Part shown: positions 33,969-42,629 of the stretch, piece by piece | Layout: every line of letters begins with the position of its first letter | How positions within the stretch are numbered: position 1 is the first letter of the stretch | Assembly (NCBI GenBank): GCA_033065855.1 | Contig: JAVXUO010002484.1 | Span: 1 to 64,000 of the forward strand | Origin: Escallonia rubra | Taxonomy: Eukaryota > Streptophyta > Magnoliopsida > Escalloniales > Escalloniaceae | DNA length: 64,000 bases | Direction: 5' to 3' | Notes under the pieces: model-generated | What the model saw: only the letters and a program-made list of their open reading frames with translations | Databases searched by the model: none | What the model was told of the DNA's origin: nothing | Made by a program: the position numbers and the translations under genes

Positions 33969-34565
33969 TGGCCGAGCAGAAGTTTGTCCGAGCAGACTGC
34001 CCGAACAGAGAATGCTTGTCCGAACAGAAGTTTGTCCGAACAGATTGTCCGAACAGAATCTCGTCCGAGCAGAATTTCGTCCGAGCAGATGTACGGCCGA
34101 GCAGAAGTTTGTCCGAGCAGACTGCCCGAACAGAATGCTCGTCCGAACAGAATGCTTGTCCGAACAGAAGTTTGTCCGAACAGACTGCTCGAACAGAATC
34201 TCGTCCGAGCAGATTTACGGCCGAGCAGAATTCCGTCCGAGCATATTTATGTCCGAGCAGAATCTCGTCCGAGCAGAATATCGTCCGAACAGATTCATGT
34301 CCGAACAGACTACCCGAACAGAATCTGGTCCGAGCAGAATTCCGTCCGAGCAGATTTACGGCCGAACAGAATTCCGTCCGAGCAGATTTATGCCCGAGCA
34401 GAATCTCGTCCGAGCAGAATATCGTCCGAACAGATTCATGTCCGAACAGACTGCCCGAACAGAATCTAGTCCGAGCAGAATTCCGTCCGAGCAGATTTAC
34501 GGCCGAACAGAATTCCGTCCGAGCAGGTTCATGTCCGAACAGAATCTCGTCCGAGCAGAATACTC
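33969..34565. repeat. Tandem array 2b, short irregular units
   Basis: The 64-bp unit gives way to 16-24-base units built on TCCGA(A/G)CAGA followed by a variable word (ATCTCG, ATTCCG, TTTACGGC, TTCATG). Higher-order blocks of about 130 bases repeat (for example 34200-34330, 34330-34450 and 34450-34560). All six frames stay largely open simply because the repeat lacks stops. Confidence 0.9.
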
Positions 34566-34670
34566 TTTGAAATTTGGAAATATTGACAAACGGATTCAAT
34601 TCTGTTTTTGGCGTATTCCGCTATCACCAGTGGAAAAAGTGTGCTTCCACCCGCTTCATTAAAGCTGGTA

Positions 34671-34681
34671 AAAGCAAGGGG
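34671..34681 (+). other. Polypurine tract
   Basis: AAAGCAAGGGG lies four bases before the 3' LTR, the expected place for plus-strand priming. One pyrimidine interrupts it. Confidence 0.75.
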
Positions 34682-34685
34682 CATA

Positions 34686-35129
34686 TGATATAGCTAAAAA
34701 TACCCCTCCAATCTACGGACGACACGTGGCGGTCATGACGAGTAACCCGTACCGACTCACTACCGATATGGCACTTACCATATCGGTCATCAGACAGAAT
34801 CCTAAAAAGACTCTGACTCTATCAGCTCAGATTGACATAAGGATCTTCTAAGATCCTAATTGGATTCTGATTAGAGTTGGTCAAAGCTCAGTCTCACTAG
34901 GATTCCACCTCCTACCACTATATAAAGGGGTCATACCCCTCAGGTAAACCTAAGCTCACACATATACACATTGTGTCTTTACTGCTTCTTCAGAGTTCTA
35001 CATCGTTAGCCTTCTCTGACTTAAGCATCGGAGCGTTCCCCGCCGGAACCCCACCCGGCGGTAACTCCGTGTTCTCTTTTGCAGGCCTGATTTCTGGTGC
35101 TGTTCCCGATCCAGTTTTTAGCCGCAACA
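34686..35129 (+). repeat. 3' LTR
   Basis: 444 bases, identical to the 5' LTR but for the extra CC near 35038. It ends GCAACA and is followed by the GCAGC target duplication at 35130-35134. Confidence 0.95.
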
Positions 35130-36177
35130 GCAGCAACGTCCCTTTGCAGTCGCATGTATCCGTTCTCGCCCCAGCCAGTGCCCCACGAGTTCTTAAGCAA
35201 CCAGTACTTTGTACCAGTCTCGGTTCTACCATACCCTATTGCTGTAACAACGTGGTCTAGGACAGTACCACAATCACCCGAATAGACTCCGCTATCGTAA
35301 AACATTAACCTGTCAGCTTCAATGGCAACGGCGATGGATTGGTTAGCCACGGCCAATAACAGTGAAGACTCATTATTTGCAGGTACCATTTCATAACCTG
35401 TGATTTTAGCGACGTGGGAGCGTTCTTTCAGGACATTGCATTTTCCATCAGATGCCACATATGGGTAGGTGGACTCCTTGGTGAGGCCGCGGTTGTGTAT
35501 AATGAATTCAAGGGCAGTTTCTGTCTCTCCACCCTTGCAGCCATTATCCCAACCACCTGTGTCGCAGTCAACTATTTCTTGCTCCGATACTGAGATCAAG
35601 TGACCGGTTGTGAGCTGGTTGATTCCCTCCATAGCTCCAACTGCTGCGAATGCCCAGCAAGATCCTACAAAACAATTTGGCATGATATCGCATGCAGCTG
35701 ACAAAATTTAGTTAGGGAACACAACAAAATGCCTAGAACGACGGACACACTTTCGTACTTAATGGGAGTAACAGCTCCTTTTTTCCTCCAATCCATGGTC
35801 GCTGGAACGACGGTCACACTTTCGTACTTGAATGATGCCGTTTTAGATGACTTTGTATGGGAGGACTTCTTGTATCCGGTACGAGATGCTTTAAACTCCT
35901 CTTTAGTCATGTCCGCAAATTCATTGATACGTAGTGTATATGTGTGAGTCCCGACGTTGTTGAAAGACTCGATAGACTCCACATTGTCGCTAAATATTTT
36001 AAGACGCATCTCTTTCTCAACATCATCTTTGTATGCACGACCATGACGAACCGTCCATTGCTCATGTCTGGCTTTCATGGATGTGTCATGCAGAGCACGA
36101 GACGTGGTTAGGGAAACCCACATACCCAAAATCAATAGCGTTGCAAAAAATAGCTTAGGGAAGAGCGCCAACGCCAT
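35130..36177 (-). pseudogene. Papain-like cysteine protease copy A, main part (SAG39/SAG12-like)
   Basis: Minus strand. Exon 1 runs from the ATG at 36177 to about 35758: signal peptide, I29 inhibitor propeptide with ERFNIN-type spacing (HEQW...YKDD...IFSDNVESIESFN) and the mature start VPATMDWR. Exon 2 (35664-35130) has GSCWAF with the catalytic Cys, the His in LDHVVTAIGYG and the Asn in NSWGTGWGENGY. Two lesions: the DQGQCG stretch with the oxyanion-hole Gln and the splice donor is gone, replaced by a 28-base near-copy (35733-35760) of 35802-35829; and exon 2 is cut by the retrotransposon, its end lying at 24035-24091. It is a tandem paralogue of copy B at 38148. Confidence 0.92.
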
Positions 36178-36256
36178 TGTGTGCTTATGACGTACTATGA
36201 ACTCTAAACGCTACGAAAGTGAGAAGGCACAATTCACTACTGCGAGCAATAGACAT

Positions 36257-36263
36257 ATTTATA
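36257..36263 (-). promoter_or_regulatory. TATA box of protease copy A
   Basis: Minus-strand CTATAAATA, 80 bases before the ATG. Copy B has the same box at nearly the same spacing, so the promoter was duplicated with the gene. Confidence 0.7.
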
Positions 36264-36294
36264 GGTCTGCATTTCAATCACCACGACTTATACA

Positions 36295-36375
36295 TGCAAC
36301 CCAGAAACCTAGAATTCACAATGTTGAACATTGTAGACACCGCTCCAATTGTATGCAACCCAGAAACCTAGAATT
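36295..36375. repeat. 22-bp direct repeat upstream of copy A
   Basis: TGCAACCCAGAAACCTAGAATT occurs at 36295-36316 and 36354-36375. Between them lies ACAATGTTGAACATTGT, a palindromic word also found upstream of copy B (near 39529), so this is a shared promoter element with a local duplication in copy A. Confidence 0.8.
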
Positions 36376-38147
36376 GCCACGAGTTATGCATTCTTCTCTG
36401 AATTCTTTACCATAACTTGTATTGTTATCATCTGCCTTGCTACAATATTTGACCTCATTACCACTTCTGTTTTGTGAAACAGCCAAAACGTTTATCAAAA
36501 GTTAAAGAAATGTATCTTGAAAGGTAATATGTTGTTCTTTCTCCCTCGAGGTCACATCTTTCGTCAACTTGGAAAAGCCGCATGAAAATCTGTCAATTAG
36601 TGACAATTTTTCTAGCAACCAAGCAAAATTTGTCACTATGGGTGATAGGACTTTGCATTGATTTTGTCACAATAAGTGAAAACCATGGATGATCTTTACT
36701 TTCGTCAGCTAATGAACATTTTCAATGAACTTGTTTTTCGTCACTCATAACTCGAAAAAAGAATAAGTTCATTAGTTTTTTGAAGTAGTTTTATACAAGT
36801 ATCTACGTATTAATTTCAATGTAAAAGAAAAGTCGCTCGTCTTAACCGCCGTTCTACTACCTAGCCGAGGAACTTACGTAGTACGGGTACAACAACTGAA
36901 AATGGGTCTCATTTACTCAATTGAAATTATTACGGCTAAAATCATGAAATCTTTTTTAGTCAAGGAAATTTTGACTCTTCCCATTATATTTGTAGTATCA
37001 CTTGCTTACGAAATGTAAAACTCTTTCAATAGCAAAAAGTGAGTCACTTTTATCAACAGCTATCAACACGTTTTTCGTCGCTAAACATAATAAACAACAA
37101 ACTTGCAATAATTTTGCCGTGGTAAAGGGGTTCTCCTCCTATCAAATCTTGAAATGGATCCCCTGCTGTTGAGGCTATAGCAGAAGTGATTCTCATTGCT
37201 AGAGGTATTTAATTAGTGACACAGAAACTGAGAGTATTTAATTTGTTGCAGAAATTTCTTCGTCATTATGGCAACGAACTTGAGTTTTGTGCTGCTAAAT
37301 GTCTCTTTAGCGATAAATAGCACCCCTAACATAACGGGATCGAAACCGATTGCCACTGATCAGCCTTATTTTAGCCAAATAATAAGTACTGCAGTTGCAT
37401 TCCTTTTTCTCTCATGACTACGGATAAAGTCGCTTTGCATCCTACATGTCTAAATTGATTTGCGACAGTTGAGTCGATTTTTACTATTAAAAGTTGCGTC
37501 CCGTGTCAAGCCTCTGGTCTTAGCATGGCGCTTATCCTATCTATTGCTTGTTTGCCCCTCCGTAGTATATTTCTTTGCTGGGCTATTTGAGCTCATCTCT
37601 TGTTCCTCCCCACAGGTTGATAAGGATTATATGCTGGTCATTCAAATTAACTTGTTTAATGGATGCTCACGCGCTTCCTACTTGTTAGATGATTTGTCTG
37701 GATTTTTGGATCTGAAATGTCGCTAGGATATCTTACCTCGATACATCCAGAACTTTTGACGCTAAGGAGCTTGATTTCTCATTTTTTACTGACAATCACC
37801 TGGATTTTTGTTAGCGGACAAGAGCCTATACAAATAGCACCCGCTATTGCTGTAAAACATACCATGAAATGTTCATCGTGAGTATTTAGAGTTCCATGGA
37901 ACAACAGTAGAAGTACCAGAAAAGGAAAAAATGACTGAATTATGGGACCTTTTCAACTTGAAAGAACAAATTTTTTATTATAAAAGACAAAGAATCTTGT
38001 TTCTGAAAACAAAACACAAACCAAGTACAAGCATTGAGATCACAAGCGATTTCGACACCACAAATCCACAAGCGATTTCGACACCATGAATCCACAAGCA
38101 ATATGAATTGTTGAGACCATTATTATGGGAAGTCAAGTTATTTCGAT
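36376..38147. other. Spacer between protease copies
   Basis: No gene recognised. It holds many (T/A)GTGACAA and GTCACTA words. A clear inverted pair, TAGTGACAATTTT / AAAATTTGTCACTA, lies near 36597-36641, and similar words near 37200-37330 suggest eroded MITEs of the fold-back kind. Confidence 0.45.
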
Positions 38148-39381
38148 TTAAACAATTGGATAAGATGCCTCCATAGCAATGCCACAGAGACCTTCCTTGG
38201 CAGCAACATCCCTTTCCAGTCGGAAGTATCCGTTCTCGCCCCACCCGATGCCCCACGAGTTCTTAAGTAACCAGAACTTTGTACCATTCGCGGTTGTTCC
38301 ATACCCTATTGCGGTAACAACGTGGTCCAAGTCAGTACCACAATCGCCCGAATAGACACCGCCTTCGTATAACATCAAATTGTCAGCTTCAATGGAAACA
38401 GCAATAGGTTGGTTAGCCACGGCCAACAGCAATGAAGACTCATTATTTGCTGGCACCATTTCATAACCCGTGATGTTAGCTACATGGGAGCGTTCTTTCG
38501 TGACATTGCACATTCCATCAATTGCCACATAGGGGTAAGTGCTTTCGTTAGAAAGGCCATGGTTGCGTATTATGTATTCAAAGGCAGTTTCTGCCTCTCC
38601 GCCCTCGCAGCCAAAGTCCTCCCCAGTTGTGTCACAATCCACTATTTCTTGTTCCGATAACGAGATCAATTTACCGGTTGTGAGCTGATTGATTCCTTCC
38701 ATAGCTCCAACGGCTGCAAAAGCCCAGCAAGATCCTACCAAAAAAAAGTTGAATGATTATATTTATGTTGGTGACAGTTCGAATATGCCTAGGAAATTCT
38801 CACGAAAGGAGAGAAAGCGGGTCAATTGATCAGCTAAACTAGCAAACTTGTTTCAGGGTGCATGGAAACAAAACTATATAGGATTTTTGCAAGTTATAGG
38901 GCAATGACCTAAGGATGATTCGAAAGAGTTGGTGTTATGTCTTACCGCATTGGCCCTGGTCCTTAATGGGAGTAACAGCTCCTTTCAACCTCCAATCCAT
39001 GGTCGTTGGAACGACGGTGACATTTTCATACTTAAAAGAGGCCAATTGAGATGACTTTGGATTGGATGACCTCTTGTATCCGGTGCGAGAGGCCTTGAAC
39101 TCCTCTTTAGTCATGTCCGCAAATTCGTTGACGTGCAGAGTGTAGGTATGAGTCCCAGCGTTATTGAAAGACTCGATATACTCCACATTGTCGTTGAATG
39201 TCTTGTAATGTATCAACTTCTCCACATCATCCTTGTACACGCGTCCATAGCGAACCATCCATTGCTCGTGTCTCTCTTTCAAGGCTACGTCATGCAATGC
39301 ACGAGACGTGGTTTGAGAAACCCACATCCCTAAAATCAACAATGTTGCTAAAAATACAGCCGAAGTGAGTGTGAAAGCCAT
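38148..39381 (-). CDS. Papain-like cysteine protease copy B (SAG39/SAG12-like), intact
   Basis: Exons 39381-38946 and 38734-38148 join in frame to 340 residues; the intron splits the Gly codon before the catalytic GSCWAF. C1A proteases of this type act in the vacuole or apoplast during senescence and defence. Signal peptide at 1-26; I29 propeptide with HEQW, YKDD, FNDNVEYIESFN and NEFADMTKEEF; maturation just before VPTTMDWR (about 124). Oxyanion Gln142 in DQGQCG, catalytic Cys148, His283 (LDHVVTAIGYG) and Asn304 (NSWGIGWGENGY) are all present. No C-terminal granulin or KDEL. It lies about 2 kb from the broken copy A on the same strand. The exact orthologue (SAG12 or SAG39) is not settled. 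Confidence 0.95.
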
Positions 39382-39459
39382 CCTATAAATCTATGTGACA
39401 AGAACTCTCTAAATGATGGGAATTAGAAGGCACACTTCATTCCTTTGAGAAAGAGTTGC

Positions 39460-39466
39460 ATTTATA
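39460..39466 (-). promoter_or_regulatory. TATA box of protease copy B
   Basis: Minus-strand CTATAAATG, about 80 bases before the ATG, matching copy A in sequence and spacing. Confidence 0.7.
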
Positions 39467-39890
39467 GACACTCCATTTCATTCTATGGTCTTCAAACGAC
39501 AAGTTATCCATTCAACTCACAGTTTACAATGTTGAGCATTGTTGATGCCGCTCCAACACAGAGGCAATAAAAGCTGATCTTTTTGCCAAAACCGGTATTG
39601 ATCTTATCAGCCTTGTTCCAGCTATATTGACCTCCTTATTCTATTTGCTTTGTTCACCCGGCCCGTTGGCCTGTTTTAGAGCTGTATCGAAAGTCAGAAG
39701 CCATGTTTGGATTTTCCTTTTGTAGGCAGGTGCCATCCTCCAATTCACCAGTACCTGTACGAGGGTGATCCTTGTACTCCAATTTTGTTGTTTTGTTTCA
39801 GCAAGCCTGTATGCTATAACTAGTTGTTCTCGAAGCTTGTTAACAAAAGTGGTTTGTCAATTAATAGGACTCCGAAATTGAAGTGTGAAG

Positions 39891-39945
39891 GAAGGGAGGC
39901 TTCTCTCCAAGGAGAGAGAAACCCCCTAGAAAGAAGCCTCCCTTC
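39891..39945. repeat. Perfect 13-bp hairpin with nested hairpin
   Basis: GAAGGGAGGCTTC (39891-39903) pairs perfectly with GAAGCCTCCCTTC (39933-39945). Inside the loop TCTCTCC-AA-GGAGAGA forms a second stem. It lies in the gene-free spacer between the protease promoter and the EIF1AD 3' end. Confidence 0.8.
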
Positions 39946-40632
39946 AACGGGGTGGTAGCTAAGGTTTGCGACTTTTAGAGGGAGAGTTATTTGTTAACTA
40001 CTCATTCGTCCTAGAATCATTTTGTTATTCTCGTTAACCCTTATATTGGTTAGTCAGTTCTTGGTCGATTATGGCATTATTCATGTTACACAAACAAAGG
40101 CTGTCCAACTCTAAGAAGATGAAAATGTTGGATGCAATTATTGAATCTGACCAAAATCTTCACTCCAAACGGCAATTTGATCAAGAAGGAAGAAAAAAAA
40201 GGGAACAAAATTGATGTATAGAACTCTTTGAGAGTTCGATCTTTCCTGATTCAGAGTCAGCATAGTGACATACAAACCTACCCCCTGTCCCCCTCCCCCT
40301 AACCCCTCCATCTTGTTGGGCTCCGGCTCACTTGCTCTCTCCGTTTGTAGTCTTACTTTAGGGACCAAGAAGAAGACAGAATACAACGATAGGGTTCCAT
40401 GATGCCTCTTCCTGAATCAGGGGCAAATGTGACATTACAATCTATAAACCAAAGGGTGGACAGTGAAGAGCGAATGGCGCTTCGCGCAATTTAAACTCAC
40501 TCACACTTTCACCCAGGAAAATATGCCCTCGGGACAAAACTCGGGTAGAAATCCAATGTAAACAAAAATAATTAAGAGACTAGTCATACACTTGACAAAA
40601 GAAATTTGCCATTTCCGAAGGTATCACAAGGA
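39946..40632. other. Spacer and EIF1AD 3' flank
   Basis: No coding exon recognised. The part nearest 40633 is probably the EIF1AD 3' UTR. Confidence 0.4.
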
Positions 40633-41857
40633 CTAAGAATCTGTATCTGAATCAGACTCCCTGTTTGCCTGCAACTCAACAGGCTTCATTCTGTTTGTAT
40701 TGGCTTCTAGTGGAGGGAGTCCATCATCACAATCATCATCATCACTTGACGAGTTCAGTTCATTTTCGTCCTGCACCACACTATTCGCCTGGCGGTCCCT
40801 AGAGGAGTTATCGAGGCTTACGGATTTGAAAATTTCTGGCCTGCATTGATAAGCAGCAACAAGCACAAAAGTTAAACAAACACCAAAAATCTTGCCAATG
40901 GTGGGCAGCGGGGCCCGCGAGTGGGGTGGGGTTATCTTGAATACTTTGGGAATTTCTCAGAAAAAATTCTAATATCTTACTTACATCAGAAGCTAAGAAT
41001 TAAAAATCAATCGACGTCCTATAGAAGTGATGAGTGACGAAATTATGTACCCCCCTCCATACCGGAAACCACCAACTAAGCTGAAGACAGGGATCAGAGA
41101 CTCCATTTTTCTTTCTTCCTTTTCATTTCAGGGCAGAAAAAAAGGTGTTGTTGTTGTTGTGTGTGTGTGTGTGGTGGGTGGGGGGGGGGTAATGATGTCC
41201 ATAAAGTTCAGTTTTGGCGTGATAAACACAGTGCGTATCTCATTGTCTAGCAATCTTTTAGTCGCTATAGCCCATAGAAGCTAGTAGGGCACAAGAGAGA
41301 ACAAATGAAACTACAAAATACACGAATGGTGAAGACGTACCATTCCGAAGACTTTTGAAGCACGCAGACTTGTTCATAGAAAAGAATTTGAGAAACAATG
41401 CAACCCACTTTCCTACCAGACTCAGCAGCCTCATCTCTTCCATTCTCATCAACCACAACAAAATTACCTGCAATATATTCAGTATAATAGTTTGAAATCA
41501 TTTTTATAGCCTCAATTTGGAAATGGCAATGGCTGAATGTTTGCAAACCTAGTTTTATCCACATGCTCTTTTGGAACTTAGCCGGAAATAGTGCCAACGA
41601 CTTCTCTCCTTTTGCATCCATTACCTTCAAATATACAATTTAACTCAATACACTTTCAGATATAATACTAAGCATCAATACCAAAAAAATCACTAAAAGA
41701 TCCATATGTTATGATGATTTTCACTGCACAATAGTTAATGTACCTCAATGAGATTGGAGCCTCGGTGGGAAACGACTTGCATAATGCTTTGGCCTTGTTG
41801 AAGATGAAACGGCGCTTCTTTTGCTGCCCTCTTCAGATTCTTCCTTCCTCCTTTCAT
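40633..41857 (-). CDS. EIF1AD: EIF1AD-like S1/OB-fold RNA-binding protein
   Basis: Exons 41857-41744, 41624-41549, 41467-41341 and 40840-40633 join in frame to 174 residues. The protein is a eukaryotic relative of translation factor eIF1A (probable RNA-binding protein EIF1AD), nuclear in animals; its plant role is little studied. Visible: basic N-terminus MKGGRKNLKRA, QSIMQVVSHRGSNLIEVMDA, the OB-fold core GEKSLALFPAKFQKSMWIKLG, GNFVVVDENGR, VGCIVSQILF, and LQKSSEWPEIF at the end of the domain. The acidic C-terminal tail (SSSDDDDCDDGLPP ... SDSDTDS) is typical. Splice sites are all GT-AG. The start matches the family. A further 5' UTR exon ending at a CTCCAG^GTCAAT donor near 42102 is possible. 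Confidence 0.92.
41151..41190 (+). repeat. GTT/GT/G microsatellite in EIF1AD intron 3
   Basis: A compound run of GTT, GT and G10 units. Length polymorphism is likely. Confidence 0.85.
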
Positions 41858-42629
41858 GGCCACCCTTTCACTTTGATTTTACGTCTGCTTAATCAAGCAC
41901 AGCCCTGCACTTTCACATAACTGAGCCCTTATTTCAAAATTCTTTTCTCAATGGGGGGACTCCTTCCAAATGTTCTTTCCTCAAACGAATGTTTACTTCA
42001 AGTATATTCTCTTACTCAAAACCCTGATTTCACCAGTAAACTGTAAAGCTAAGTACATGATAAGCAATTAGGTCGAAGAATGAAGATAAAGTAAATTGAC
42101 CTGGAGCTTAATTTGTCTGAGTGCCTGAAAAACTTCTTTTGTTAACGGTGGCCGTCGCCGGAGCAAGCCATCTGAGGGTTTTCGCCGGCTGGTGGAATGG
42201 CGGCAGTGAGCCTGCTGATATTTGAGAATTGCGAATTTTAGGAGTCCTTGTGTGCTAATTTGCCAAGAAAGGTCTGTAGGAAAGTGCAAAAGCCTACCGT
42301 CAACTATGGCAAGTTTATAGATTCCCCCCCACCCCAACCTCAAAAAAAGTGAATTAATCGCTTAAAATACATGAATATTATTTGCTTTATAGTAAGACAT
42401 TGTGGACTAGCTTACGTAGTTAGCTATTGTGTTGTACTCCTAATAACAAGAAGTTTTTATACTCACAAAATTTTCTCGTCGATTCCCTTGATCTACGTAG
42501 TCCAAGTTAAAGCAACCAAATTATTTGGGATTTATTCCTTCCTGAAATTTGTGGAATCTTATTTATGGATTTGATGGATCTACCACTTTGCCGCTAATAT
42601 AGATTGGTAAGTCTTACGCCAACCTTTTT
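41858..42629. other. EIF1AD upstream region
   Basis: Spacer between the EIF1AD start and the SHPRH fragment, which are divergent. It contains a GC-richer stretch near 42140-42200 that may be an untranslated leader exon of EIF1AD. No other gene seen. Confidence 0.4.

Larger units (their letters stand above)
24092..35129 (+). mobile_element. Full-length Tat-lineage Ty3/gypsy LTR retrotransposon
   Basis: An 11,038-bp element with 442/444-bp LTRs that start TGATATAG and end GCAACA, a 5-bp target duplication, primer-binding site, gag, a pol with order protease, reverse transcriptase, RNase H, second RNase H, integrase, and a polypurine tract. The integrase-last order is Ty3/gypsy, and the second archaeal-type RNase H is the mark of the plant Tat lineage (Ogre, Retand, Grande and relatives). 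The 3' third holds an antisense spliced gene between two tandem arrays. No chromodomain is evident. It sits in the last exon of protease copy A, in opposite orientation to it. Confidence 0.95.

Noticed and set aside
30299-34565. Spaced repeats considered as a CRISPR array
   Set aside because: The DNA is a plant nuclear retrotransposon, units are contiguous without unique spacers, and no cas genes exist.
33317-34662. Long open frames (up to 410 codons) on both strands at 33317-34662
   Set aside because: They lie wholly in the tandem arrays. The repeat simply lacks stop codons in most frames; the products are monotonous repeats with no domain.
36376-37400. GTCACTA/TAGTGAC words considered as a fifth family F copy
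   Set aside because: Words are scattered, without the shared termini or core order, so I only note them as possible eroded MITE DNA.
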